DNA of 64,000 bases from Planomicrobium sp. CPCC 101110 (GCF_007859395.1 NZ_VOHD01000011.1:1-64000), one strand, 5' to 3'. Counted from the stretch's first letter, positions 1 through 7,997 are shown. Notes: generated by a model from the sequence alone, not told the origin. Numbers and translations are program-made.

Positions 1-90
1 CCCTCAAAGACGATGAGGTAGATAGGTTCGGGGTGGACGCGTGGCGACATGTGCAGCTGACGAATACTAATCGATCGAGGACTTAACCAA
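1..90 (+). rRNA. rrl: 23S ribosomal RNA, 3' end (partial)
   Basis: The first 90 bases match the conserved 3' end of Bacillales 23S rRNA, ending in CGATCGAGGACTTAACC. The gene begins outside the window. Positions 91-209 are the 23S-5S spacer, which holds a short inverted repeat (ATACCAA/TTGGTAT near 172-195), probably part of the processing stalk. No gene is seen in the spacer. Confidence 0.96.
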
Positions 91-209
91 ATCTGTTTCG
101 TTTCAACCGTCGTGTATCCAGTTTTGAAAGAACAAAAAAAGTTTTTTAAAAAAAGCTTGTAATACCAACCAGAATTGGTATAATAAATCTTGTCTTTCAA
201 AATAATTGG

Positions 210-325
<116 letters not shown>

Positions 326-338
326 TGATCAATATTAT

Positions 339-413
339 TCCGAAGTAGCTCAGTGGTAGAGCACCGCACTGTTAATGCGATGGTCGTAGGTTCGAATCCT
401 ACCTTCGGAGCCA
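339..413 (+). tRNA. tRNA-Asn (GTT)
   Basis: Cloverleaf with acceptor stem TCCGAAG/CTTCGGA, anticodon GTT, the T-loop TTCGAAT and encoded CCA. First tRNA of the cluster, 13 bases after 5S. Confidence 0.97.
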
Positions 414-419
414 TCTTTT

Positions 420-509
420 GGAGAGCTGTCCGAGTGGCCGAAGGAGCATGATTGGAAATCATGTAGGCGGGCAACCGTCTCAAGGGTTCGAATCCCTTGC
501 TCTCCGCCA
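420..509 (+). tRNA. tRNA-Ser (GGA)
   Basis: Class II tRNA of 90 nt with a long variable arm, acceptor GGAGAGC/GCTCTCC, anticodon GGA and encoded CCA. Confidence 0.97.
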
Positions 510-533
510 GATATAACTCTCTACATACATAAT

Positions 534-608
534 GGCCCCTTGGTCAAGCGGTTAAGACACCGCCCTTTCACGGCGGTAACACGGGTTCGAATCCCGTAGG
601 GGTCACCA
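534..608 (+). tRNA. tRNA-Glu (TTC)
   Basis: Acceptor GGCCCCT pairs with AGGGGTC. The anticodon is TTC and CCA is encoded. Confidence 0.97.
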
Positions 609-626
609 TTATTTTTCTTAAAAGTT

Positions 627-702
627 GGAGGATTAGCTCAGCTGGGAGAGCATCTGCCTTACAAGCAGAGGGTCGGCGGTTCGATCCCGTCATCCTCCAC
701 CA
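627..702 (+). tRNA. tRNA-Val (TAC)
   Basis: Acceptor GGAGGAT pairs with ATCCTCC. The anticodon is TAC and CCA is encoded. An unusually long 130-nt spacer (703-832) follows before the next tRNA; no convincing gene is seen in it. Confidence 0.97.
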
Positions 703-832
703 TTTTCTTTCGATACATAAACAGATTGAACAAAGTGGTATCAATGAAAGTTACATCGATGCAGGCGCAGCCAAAGCAGATGTCCATTGCGAAACAAGCG
801 CAAGAGAAACAGCTTATCATCATTAATATTGT

Positions 833-910
<78 letters not shown>

Positions 911-912
911 AT

Positions 913-988
913 GGTCCCGTGGTGTAGCGGTTAACATGCCTGCCTGTCACGCAGGAGATCGCCGGTTCGATCCCGGTCGGGACCGCCA
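913..988 (+). tRNA. tRNA-Asp (GTC)
   Basis: Acceptor GGTCCCG/CGGGACC, anticodon GTC, encoded CCA. Only 3 bases separate it from the initiator tRNA. Confidence 0.97.
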
Positions 989-1005
989 TTTTTTCTTACA
1001 TATGT

Positions 1006-1081
1006 GGCTCAGTAGCTCAGTCGGTAGAGCAAAGGACTGAAAATCCTTGTGTCGGCGGTTCGATTCCGTCCTGAGCCACCA
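1006..1081 (+). tRNA. tRNA-Phe (GAA)
   Basis: Acceptor GGCTCAG/CTGAGCC, anticodon GAA in loop CTGAAAA, encoded CCA. Confidence 0.97.
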
Positions 1082-1096
1082 TATTTTTAACTCCAT

Positions 1097-1172
<76 letters not shown>

Positions 1173-1179
1173 TGTTTTC

Positions 1180-1263
1180 GGTGGGGTAGCGAAGTGGCTA
1201 AACGCGGCGGACTGTAAATCCGCTCCTTCGGGTTCGGCAGTTCGAATCTGCCCCCCACCACCA
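1180..1263 (+). tRNA. tRNA-Tyr (GTA)
   Basis: Class II tRNA with an extended variable arm, acceptor GGTGGGG/CCCCACC, anticodon GTA and encoded CCA. Confidence 0.96.
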
Positions 1264-1270
1264 GTTTTAT

Positions 1271-1344
1271 AGGGGCATAGTTTAACGGTAGAACAGAGGT
1301 CTCCAAAACCTCCGATGTGGGTTCGATTCCTACTGCCCCTGCCA
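1271..1344 (+). tRNA. tRNA-Trp (CCA)
   Basis: Acceptor AGGGGCA/TGCCCCT, anticodon CCA, discriminator G and encoded CCA end. Confidence 0.97.
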
Positions 1345-1362
1345 ATTTTTATCTTATATGAT

Positions 1363-1439
1363 GGCGGTCGTGGCGAAGTGGTTAACGCACCGGATTGTGA
1401 TTCCGGCACTCGGGGGTTCAATTCCCCTCGTCCGCCCCA
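1363..1439 (+). tRNA. tRNA-His (GTG), copy 1
   Basis: The extra G(-1) opposite C73 marks tRNA-His, and the anticodon is GTG. The acceptor stem is GCGGTCG/CGTCCGC with a T5-T68 mismatch shared by the next copy. CCA is encoded. Confidence 0.95.
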
Positions 1440-1480
1440 TGTTTTTACTTCAATCTAATAACTTATAAAAATAATAAAGT

Positions 1481-1557
1481 GGCGGTCGTGGCGAAGTGGT
1501 TAACGCACCGGATTGTGATTCCGGCATTCGGGGGTTCAATTCCCCTCGTCCGCCCCA
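1481..1557 (+). tRNA. tRNA-His (GTG), copy 2
   Basis: A near-identical tandem copy of the preceding tRNA-His. It differs at one base of the variable region (CATTCG against CACTCG) and has the same T5-T68 acceptor mismatch. A 41-nt AT-rich spacer separates the copies. B. subtilis trnD carries one tRNA-His at this place. Confidence 0.95.
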
Positions 1558-1566
1558 TCTTATTGT

Positions 1567-1638
1567 TGGGGTATAGCCAAGCGGTAAGGCAACGGGTTTT
1601 GATCCCGTCATGCCCTGGTTCGAATCCAGGTACCCCAG
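1567..1638 (+). tRNA. tRNA-Gln (TTG)
   Basis: Acceptor TGGGGTA/TACCCCA with anticodon TTG. The discriminator G is followed by CTTT, so the CCA end is not encoded here and must be added by the CCA-adding enzyme. Confidence 0.95.
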
Positions 1639-1644
1639 CTTTTT

Positions 1645-1719
1645 GCGGAAGTAGTTCAGTGGTAGAACGCCACCTTGCCAAGGTGGAGGTCGCGGGTTCG
1701 ACCCCCGTCTTCCGCTCCA
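1645..1719 (+). tRNA. tRNA-Gly (GCC)
   Basis: Acceptor GCGGAAG/CTTCCGC, anticodon GCC, encoded CCA. Confidence 0.97.
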
Positions 1720-1726
1720 AAATTCT

Positions 1727-1800
1727 GGCGGCATAGCCAAGTGGTAAGGCATGGGTCTGCAACACCCTTATCACCGGTTCGAGTCCGGTTGCCGCCTCCA
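1727..1800 (+). tRNA. tRNA-Cys (GCA)
   Basis: Acceptor GGCGGCA/TGCCGCC, anticodon GCA, discriminator T and encoded CCA. Confidence 0.96.
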
Positions 1801-1810
1801 TTATTATCTT

Positions 1811-1892
1811 GCCGGCGTGGCGGAATTGGCAGACGCGCACGACTCAAAATCGTGTTCCTTCTGGAGTGTCGGTTCGACCCCGACCGCCGGTA
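1811..1892 (+). tRNA. tRNA-Leu (CAA), copy 1
   Basis: Class II tRNA of 82 nt with a long variable arm and anticodon CAA. The acceptor GCCGGCG/CGCCGGT closes with a G1-T72 wobble and no CCA is encoded directly after discriminator A. An identical copy lies at 5308-5389. This is the last tRNA of the cluster. Confidence 0.94.
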
Positions 1893-1917
1893 TCCAACTG
1901 CAGATAAAGAGCTGCAG

Positions 1918-1954
1918 AAAAAAGACCCCTCACATTCAGTGAGGGGTCTTTTTT
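1918..1954 (+). terminator. Terminator of the rRNA-tRNA operon
   Basis: A perfect 16-bp inverted repeat, AAAAAAGACCCCTCAC with its complement, with a 5-nt loop. It ends in a T-run and lies 25 bases after the last tRNA. Confidence 0.93.
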
Positions 1955-2106
1955 GTGTCCTCTGGGTTTTCAAAAAAAGCAAATGATGACACTAAGGCTG
2001 TTGGAATGACCAGAGAATCAAAAAGTTATCAAAAGGAATGGACAAAGTAATAATCAGGTTGAATAATGTAGTTACTTAAAGGTGAGCCGAAAAAGCAGGA
2101 AATAAT

Positions 2107-2610
2107 ATGACACATGAGAAAGAGGGCGAAAGCATGGGAAAAGTTGTGAAAGGAAGATACACTGCTGAGAGTGAAGATTCCTTTGTGATCTTTGTCATTG
2201 GTTTTCGTATCAATAAATTATGGGCTATACACCATTGGTTTCCTCTTATTATTCAAATGCAGGGAATGATTAATGAGTTGTATCGAAACAAAGAATTAGG
2301 GTTTTTAGATATGAAGTTTTTTCTTAGTTGGAAAGGCATAACTTTGATTCAGTATTGGGACTCATTCGAACAGCTTGAGCATTATTCAAAACACGGAGCT
2401 TTACACTTAACGGCATGGAAAAACTTCAATCAGAAAATAGCTAAAGGAAATAAAGTAGGTTTTTACCATGAAACATATATAGTTGAATCTGGAAATTATG
2501 AATCAATTTATATCAACATGCCAGTATATGGACTAGCTCGTGCTACCAACCATATTCCAATTAAAGGCCGAAAAGAAACGGCAAAAGGGCGTTTGCAAAA
2601 ATCTTTATGA
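2107..2610 (+). CDS. DUF4188 domain-containing protein
   Basis: This protein of about 167 residues follows the DUF4188 pattern along most of its length: GRYTAE, IGFRINKLWAIHHW, LGFLDMKFF, GITLIQYWDSFEQLE and the final ESIYINMPVYGLA. The family belongs to the dimeric alpha/beta-barrel monooxygenase-like group; no reaction is established that I know of. Starts at 2107 (AGGAA five bases upstream) and 2134 (GAGGG seven bases upstream) are both possible, and the family homology begins near the second. The gene is more AT-rich than those around it and stands alone between the tRNA terminator and its own 17-bp terminator, which could mean it was acquired. Its cellular role is unknown. Confidence 0.85.
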   Translation: MTHEKEGESMGKVVKGRYTAESEDSFVIFVIGFRINKLWAIHHWFPLIIQMQGMINELYRNKELGFLDMKFFLSWKGITLIQYWDSFEQLEHYSKHGALHLTAWKNFNQKIAKGNKVGFYHETYIVESGNYESIYINMPVYGLARATNHIPIKGRKETAKGRLQKSL

Positions 2611-2693
2611 AATATGAAGAAAAAAACTTTTTTATTTTAAAAGGTAGCAGCAAAGATATTAATTGCTTTTTTAAATATATACAATCAATTTCC

Positions 2694-2741
2694 ATAAGCC
2701 TTCAATGTTGTCATTGACCAACATTGAAGGCTTATTTTTTA
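2694..2741 (+). terminator. Terminator after the DUF4188 gene
   Basis: A perfect 17-bp inverted repeat (ATAAGCCTTCAATGTTG and its complement) with an 8-nt loop, followed by TTTTTATT. Confidence 0.9.
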
Positions 2742-3558
2742 TTCCAAAAAGTTTGCCTCTATGTTTAATAATACGGGCATTGATGAGCATTCTAATACGA
2801 CGGACTCTGGGGTGTTTTAACAGTTACTGTTTAAATATGGAGCAGAACGCTAAATAACCGAAAGGAAGCAATTTTGTAAGGACTTTTAAAAAGACAACCA
2901 GATTAAAAACGGGCTTGCTTAGCTGAATCGAACTTATTGAAGATAAGATGAAAACGATTCATGTTTGAATCGGCCTTGTCTTAACGCGTTTTTTCGAAAT
3001 TGAGAAAGGAATGCAAAATATTGGCTGGATCTTTGTTTTATGGAATCTGAAACCATCATATGGGCGATAAGCAAATGGGGTAGAATCACTTTTGATAAAA
3101 GCTGCAAGGTTTGGGAGTCTCATGGTTGAATAAGCTGTCGAAGCGGTCTTCTAAGCAGCCAATACATGCAAACAAGTATGAACTTTTATATTTTGTTGTT
3201 GAAGGGTTTAGTGCGCTTAGGGCATCGATCGGAGCTTATATTGATGCATTAGCATAAAGCCATCTGTGGTAATTTGAAACTTGGAGTGTATGGCCTGTTC
3301 AAGACTATAGATTCTGGATTTTAAAGCAACAGCCGTACTTGCGTAAATTCTTTTGTGCTTAAAGATAAAGAAGTAAAAAAACAGGATGCGCCTCTGTCAT
3401 TTTATTATTAAAAGATATATTAAAAAAATATTTTTTCTGATAATACTGTAATGTTACGGATTTGTAAATTTTATAATAAGGTATTGTAAATCCCTGTTCT
3501 GGTAGGCTATTATTATCTAGCTTAATGTTTATCAATTAAAATAGCGGGGGTAAGAAAG
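2742..3558. other. Non-coding stretch of about 800 bp, possibly eroded genes
   Basis: Stop codons break all six frames and I find no ORF with a ribosome site, no tRNA and no strong terminator. The last 150 bases are AT-rich and must hold the promoter of the following phosphate-transport pair. A TATAAT at 3472-3477 is a -10 candidate without a good -35. The rest could be decayed coding sequence, but I cannot name a source. Confidence 0.5.
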
Positions 3559-4176
3559 ATGGCTTTTAAAAAGCAGGATAAGTTCATAGTGCAGTTGGAT
3601 AATATATCAAAAAACCTTAAGGAAAGCGCTGATTACTTTGCTGATTATAAATTGAGTGCAATCAGCGACTTGAAAATTTTCTCGGATACGATAAAGGATT
3701 ACGAAACGAAAGGCGATTCTTTCGTTCATACGATTATCCAAGATCTTAACAATGCTTTTATTACTCCTATTGAGCGGGAAGACATCTTAGCGCTTGCAAT
3801 GACGATGGATGATGTGCTGGATGGCTTGGACCATACGGCTTCACTGTTTGAGATGTATTCAGTTATTGATGCAGACAAATATATGCTGGAATTTGTAGAA
3901 GCGATCCGCAATTGCACTATCGAAATGCAGTTGGCGATTGACCTGTTGGCCACAAAAAAATTGCCGCGTATGAGAGAACATGCCATTAAAATCAAAGACT
4001 ATGAATCACAATGCGATGTGACATTGCGCCACTCGATAAAGAACTTATTCCAGGTGGAGAAAGATCCTATCCGCATCATTCAATATAAGGAAATCTACGA
4101 AGAACTTGAAGAGATTGCTGACTCTTGCCAAAAAGTTGCAAACACATTTGAATCTATAATTATGAAAAACGCTTAA
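3559..4176 (+). CDS. DUF47 family PhoU-like protein, Pit accessory
   Basis: A 205-residue all-helical protein of the DUF47 (PhoU-related) family. It shows the typical pattern of acidic helical pairs, such as KDYETKGDSFVHTI and PIEREDILALAMTMDDVLDGLDH, repeated in the second half as IKDYESQCDVTLRHSI. These proteins are cytoplasmic and almost always paired with Pit transporters, whose activity they are thought to modulate. The gene ends 14 bases before the pit ATG, so the two form an operon. The length is normal for the family. A GGGGGT ribosome site precedes the ATG. Confidence 0.93.
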   Translation: MAFKKQDKFIVQLDNISKNLKESADYFADYKLSAISDLKIFSDTIKDYETKGDSFVHTIIQDLNNAFITPIEREDILALAMTMDDVLDGLDHTASLFEMYSVIDADKYMLEFVEAIRNCTIEMQLAIDLLATKKLPRMREHAIKIKDYESQCDVTLRHSIKNLFQVEKDPIRIIQYKEIYEELEEIADSCQKVANTFESIIMKNA

Positions 4177-4190
4177 GGAGCACCTTGACG

Positions 4191-5189
4191 ATGGATATGG
4201 TACTAATAATTACGGCATTGATTGTCATACTAGCAATCGCGTTTGACTTTATTAATGGATTTCATGATACGGCAAACTCGATTGCCACTGCAGTTTCAAC
4301 AAAAGCTTTAAAACCGCGCCATGCAATTATGTTAGCGGCAGTGATGAATTTTGTTGGAGCTATCACTTTCACAGGTGTTGCTAAAACAATTACAAAAGAC
4401 ATTGTCGATCCATTTACTTTACAAAATGGTTCAATCGTTATTATGGCTGCTTTATTAGCTGCTATTACATGGAATTTGCTTACTTGGTATTATGGTATTC
4501 CAAGTAGTTCATCACATGCATTGATCGGCTCAATTGCAGGTGCTGCAATTGGTGCAGCAGGATTTGGAGCATTGAATTACGGCGGATTCCTTACTATCAT
4601 CCAAGCGTTGATTCTTTCTCCAATCCTTGCTTTTGTGGCTGCTTATATTGTGTATAGCATATTCAAAGTGATTTTCAGAAATAATAACTTGTCGAAAACG
4701 AACAGAAATTTCCGGTTGATTCAAATTGCAACTGCGGCTCTACAATCATTTACACACGGTACAAACGATGCGCAAAAAGCGATGGGTATCATTACAATGG
4801 CTTTGATCGTAAACAACTACCAGACAGGTGATGATATACAGACTTGGGTCCAAGTTTCCTGTGCGCTGGCAATGGCGCTCGGAACTTCTGTAGGCGGATG
4901 GCGGATCATCAAAACTGTAGGCGGCAAGATAATGAAAATCCGCCCGGTCAACGGGGTGGCAGCTGATATTACAGGAGCTGCGGTTATCTTTGGTGCAACG
5001 TTCATCCACTTGCCGGTCAGCACGACCCATGTCATTTCTTCTTCTATCATGGGGGTAGGGGCGGCTCACCGCCTGAAAGGCGTTAAATGGGGAACAGCGC
5101 AGACAATGTTGGTTACATGGGTCATTACGCTCCCGATTTCCGGTACTTTAGCTGCTTTGTTCTACTACATTTTAAATTTCTTCTTTTAA
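4191..5189 (+). CDS. pit: Low-affinity inorganic phosphate transporter Pit
   Basis: A PiT-family membrane protein of about 332 residues, the usual length for Bacillales Pit. The N-terminal signature is GFHDTANSIATAVSTKAL and the matching second signature is FTHGTNDAQKAMGI; the family has two such inverted repeats. Hydrophobic helices fill the rest. It imports metal-phosphate or proton-coupled phosphate across the cytoplasmic membrane. I chose ATG 4191 over TTG 4185 because AAGGAG lies ten bases upstream and homologues start with this residue. It is co-transcribed with the PhoU-like gene and followed by a terminator. Confidence 0.94.
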   Translation: MDMVLIITALIVILAIAFDFINGFHDTANSIATAVSTKALKPRHAIMLAAVMNFVGAITFTGVAKTITKDIVDPFTLQNGSIVIMAALLAAITWNLLTWYYGIPSSSSHALIGSIAGAAIGAAGFGALNYGGFLTIIQALILSPILAFVAAYIVYSIFKVIFRNNNLSKTNRNFRLIQIATAALQSFTHGTNDAQKAMGIITMALIVNNYQTGDDIQTWVQVSCALAMALGTSVGGWRIIKTVGGKIMKIRPVNGVAADITGAAVIFGATFIHLPVSTTHVISSSIMGVGAAHRLKGVKWGTAQTMLVTWVITLPISGTLAALFYYILNFFF

Positions 5190-5197
5190 CCAAGAAA

Positions 5198-5233
5198 AAT
5201 CGGTGCTGGGATTTTCCTCGCGCTGATTTTTTT
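5198..5233 (+). terminator. Terminator after pit
   Basis: The stem AATCGGTGC/GCGCTGATT has two G-T pairs and is followed by a run of seven T. Confidence 0.8.
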
Positions 5234-5307
5234 ATAGGAATATAACAAAAGCCCTTGGCGTAAAGCGGAAGATATGTTATATTTATAAGCGTTCGTTTAG
5301 CACATGC

Positions 5308-5389
5308 GCCGGCGTGGCGGAATTGGCAGACGCGCACGACTCAAAATCGTGTTCCTTCTGGAGTGTCGGTTCGACCCCGACCGCCGGTA
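5308..5389 (+). tRNA. tRNA-Leu (CAA), orphan copy 2
   Basis: Identical over all 82 bases to the tRNA-Leu at 1811-1892 and in the same orientation, but standing alone about 3.5 kb downstream with different flanks. The anticodon is CAA. CCA is not encoded (TATATTTT follows). It has its own terminator at 5410-5437, so it is probably expressed. Confidence 0.94.
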
Positions 5390-5409
5390 TATTTTACGAT
5401 AGAAGAAAG

Positions 5410-5437
5410 GCCCTGACTTGACTGTTGGGGCTTTTTT
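5410..5437 (+). terminator. Terminator after the orphan tRNA-Leu
   Basis: The stem GCCCTGAC/GTTGGGGC, with two G-T pairs and a 6-nt loop, is followed by six T. The decayed oxidase reading frame starts at its edge. Confidence 0.75.
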
Positions 5438-5440
5438 CTG

Positions 5441-6025
5441 TTTAGGAATGTCGCTTTTGAAGATAATGTACATATCGTCACACCGGGAGCGGCTGCCAGA
5501 AAAATTTTGCCATTGATTGGACTCCAATTGCCTTTGCAGGAAATCAGGAACACCTTTTCATGGTTTGAAACAGATGAAAGCATCTATGCAGCGACTGATT
5601 TTCCAGCTTTTACATTTGAGCTGCCGGAAGAAACGTATTATGGTTTTCCGAGCATCAAGGGGGCTGGAGTAAAAATCGGACACCACGACGGAGGGCGCCC
5701 AAGAGATATGGAGAAGCCGATTGAGCCGTTTGGTGCGTATGAGCAAGACGAGCAGAATGTTGCCAGTTTCGCACAACAGCATTTGCCCAAGACAGGGAAG
5801 CATGGTTTAGGAAAGCCTTGTACCTATACAATTACGCCAGATGAAAACTTTTTCATCGATAACCATCCGGAGCATGAGCATGTAATCCTTGCCTGCGGAT
5901 TCTCTGGCCATGGTTTCAAATTCAGCAGTGTGGTCGGGGAAATTCTTACCGACATGGTAACTGGAAACCGTCAGTCTAAGCGGGATTTAAGCCTGTTTTC
6001 CATAAACCGGTTCAATAAAGGATAA
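5441..6025 (+). pseudogene. Truncated SoxA/SolA-type FAD oxidase (C-terminal half)
   Basis: The open frame gives about 190 residues matching only the C-terminal half of monomeric sarcosine oxidase/N-methyltryptophan oxidase. HIVTPGAAARKILP is followed by the flavin-linking cysteine region KPCTYTITPDENFFIDNHPEH, the ACGFSGHGFKFSS motif and the terminal SINR tail. Full-length enzymes have about 370-390 residues. The N-terminal GxGxxG FAD-binding half is missing and the frame runs upstream into the terminator of tRNA-Leu. A TTG at 5507 could start translation, but such a product could not bind FAD normally. I read it as a 5'-deleted remnant whose breakpoint lies beside the tRNA copy. Confidence 0.85.
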
Positions 6026-6054
6026 GGTGGAAATCTACATGCCAGTCCAATATA

Positions 6055-6094
6055 AAAAGCCCATGCAAAAAAGTTTCTTTTGCATGGGCTTTTT
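6055..6094. terminator. Bidirectional terminator
   Basis: A near-perfect inverted repeat, AAAAAGCCCATGCAAAA and its complement, with A-runs and T-runs at its two ends. It lies between the oxidase remnant (+) and the secreted-protein gene (-) and can serve both. Confidence 0.9.
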
Positions 6095-6120
6095 ATGTTT
6101 CAATTCAAAGTACCATCCAA

Positions 6121-6648
6121 TCATTTTGCATATTTGCAGCTTACCCGCTTGTTCTCAGGCTTGAACATGCCATCCGGATTCTTTTTGAAAAGCCATACGT
6201 GCAAGTCATAATGTTTGCCTTTAGAACCGTCATGGTTGGCCATCGGTCCTTGGAATTTTTGGCCAAATAACTTCGGTGTTTTTTTAGTCTCCTCTGCCGG
6301 TACATACCATTCTCCAGCCACTAATTTGTATTTGCCATTTTTCAGCGGCTCATACACTAAAATTTCTGGTTTTTTAATGTGAAGTTTCGCATCGTCTGCC
6401 CGGCTTGGTTTAATCAAGTGAATTCCCATGTTCGGTACGCAAGCTCCAGGTACTAATCCAGTAAAGCCCTCGTCCAGCGCAACATCAATATCACGATACT
6501 TCTCAAGAGCCTTTTTGCTGATTGCTAATTCTTTCCTCACGCTGTTCTTGTCGTCATCGTCATCATGGTGATGTGGGTGGGCACTAACAGTCGACATGGC
6601 AGAGAAAACGAGAAAAGCGGCCATAATGAAAACCAGAAACTTGTTCAT
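6121..6648 (-). CDS. Secreted protein with a His/Asp-rich N-terminus
   Basis: A protein of about 175 residues starting at ATG 6648, chosen because AAGGAGG lies just upstream and a clean signal peptide follows (MNKFLVFIMAAFLVFSAMSTVSA). The predicted mature N-terminus reads HPHHHDDDDDK, a likely metal-binding stretch. The body carries GACVPNMGIHLI, PEILVYEP, LFGQKFQGPM, HYDLHVWLF and RVSC, a pattern I recall from exported hypothetical proteins of Actinobacteria and Firmicutes with no known function. Two conserved cysteines could form a disulfide outside the cell. The gene is monocistronic and convergent with the oxidase remnant. Metal binding is inference. Confidence 0.75.
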   Translation of the reverse strand: MNKFLVFIMAAFLVFSAMSTVSAHPHHHDDDDDKNSVRKELAISKKALEKYRDIDVALDEGFTGLVPGACVPNMGIHLIKPSRADDAKLHIKKPEILVYEPLKNGKYKLVAGEWYVPAEETKKTPKLFGQKFQGPMANHDGSKGKHYDLHVWLFKKNPDGMFKPENKRVSCKYAK

Positions 6649-6971
6649 TGCAAACCCTCCTTGATGATTATTTTTTATATGTATCAAGTATTTGCTTTTT
6701 TTTACTTTGAATTATATGCTCATTTTTGAAAATTACAATAGTAAAAAGTAGGCAAATATATTTATTTTCCAACAAATATTATTTGTCTTATAAGAGGATT
6801 TCAAAAGCGATATTGGCGAGTCTTCAAGCCTCAGAGAAAAGATTTCACTCCAAAACATTTCTACTGGCAGGTTCAATGGAAGGAGGTAAATATACTTATG
6901 GTTGAAAACCAGTAATTGGTAATTCATAATGGGAAGAGAAGATTAAAATCAGAGGCTTAGGAAGTGGGAAA

Positions 6972-7499
6972 ATGAAAAAGACTTTATTGGCAAGTGGAGC
7001 TATTTTAGGGATTATTGCGCTGATCGGATTTGGCGGCTATTTGTACATTCAGCAATCATTCTCAAAAACAGCGGAAGAAGAAATAACGATAGCTGCTCAA
7101 GGCATCACTGAACAGGAAGGGGAGCCGGAGGTTGAAGAAGTGAGCAAAGAACCAATCGAGGGCGGCAACAAGGGGGATATGGATGAAAAGCGGATACAAA
7201 AGTATTTGCACCTTATGACGCACCAGAAAGTCGAAGCGAAGGAAAAATGGGGAGCCGTTGAAATGACGCCGGAAAACATTGAAAATCTGCTAACCATTGT
7301 TGAATCCAATCAAGGCCGGTATGAGAATGCCGCATATTATATAGAGGTGCTCACACAATGGCAAAAAGGGGATTTCGCCAACGCAGTGGAAGTCCACAAC
7401 TATATCTGGCAATTGAACGGCGGAACTGTCGGCCGTGCAACAGGGCTATTGGATGCGGCAGAAGAGCAAATCTATATCAAGAAAAACTTCAAAGACTGA
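6972..7499 (+). CDS. DUF6241-like membrane-anchored protein
   Basis: This 175-residue protein has an N-terminal membrane anchor (residues 5-27), an acidic linker with many Glu residues (about 35-65), and a C-terminal domain with LMTHQKVEAKEKWG, YYIEVLTQWQKGDF, VEVHNYIWQLNGGTVG and ATGLLDAAEEQ. That domain matches what I know as DUF6241 of Bacillales. The domain should face outward. No function is known for the family. It is a single gene with its own terminator. The start is an ATG with a weak GGAAGTGGG site. Confidence 0.7.
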   Translation: MKKTLLASGAILGIIALIGFGGYLYIQQSFSKTAEEEITIAAQGITEQEGEPEVEEVSKEPIEGGNKGDMDEKRIQKYLHLMTHQKVEAKEKWGAVEMTPENIENLLTIVESNQGRYENAAYYIEVLTQWQKGDFANAVEVHNYIWQLNGGTVGRATGLLDAAEEQIYIKKNFKD

Positions 7500-7583
7500 C
7501 ATGGAATTTTTCCCCATAGAAAAGAAACTTGAGGGATGTCCGTGAAACGGCTGTAATGCTCTGGCTTAGAAACCAGGAAAAGG

Positions 7584-7625
7584 AAAGGAGCTCCCCATTT
7601 GACCAGGAGCTCCTTTTCTGTTTTT
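7584..7625 (+). terminator. Terminator after the DUF6241-like gene
   Basis: The inverted repeat AAAGGAGCTCC/GGAGCTCCTTT has an 11-nt loop and is followed by TCTGTTTTT. Its A-rich left arm could also serve the convergent cupin gene. Confidence 0.85.
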
Positions 7626-7637
7626 CCCGATTAATAT

Positions 7638-7997
7638 TCAAAGCGACTGCAGGTTGGTACGGGTTTTCTCGCTTGTTTGGTTGCCGGTATTAAGAGTGGT
7701 TTTCGGCTCGAAAAGCAGGGCATGAACTTCTTCTTGCGCAACCGGCTTGTGTTCCACCCCTTTTGGTATGATCAGGAATTCACCTTCTTCAAGCCAAACG
7801 TCCTTGTCCCTGAATTTAATGAGCAGCTTTCCTTTTACGATCAGGAACATTTCATCTTCTTGTTCATGCATATGCCAAATAAATTCATCTTTCAGTTTTA
7901 CAAACTTCACCTGAAAATCATTGATCTCTCCTGCTATTTTAGGGCTCCAATAATCGTTGAAGAGTGAAAACTTCTCTTCGATATTTACTTTTTCCAT
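7638..7997 (-). CDS. Cupin domain-containing protein
   Basis: A 119-residue single-domain cupin. Cupin motif 1 is readable as WHMHEQEDEMFLIVKGKLLI (two His and a Glu as metal ligands). Motif 2 is GEFLIIPKGVEHKPV. The C-terminal 25 residues are polar and probably disordered. Such small cupins bind a metal and act as isomerases, dioxygenases or sugar-binding modules; nothing here shows which. I prefer ATG 7997 over GTG 8000 because GGAGG sits seven bases upstream. The gene is monocistronic and divergent from the galactoside regulators. Confidence 0.85.
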   Translation of the reverse strand: MEKVNIEEKFSLFNDYWSPKIAGEINDFQVKFVKLKDEFIWHMHEQEDEMFLIVKGKLLIKFRDKDVWLEEGEFLIIPKGVEHKPVAQEEVHALLFEPKTTLNTGNQTSEKTRTNLQSL

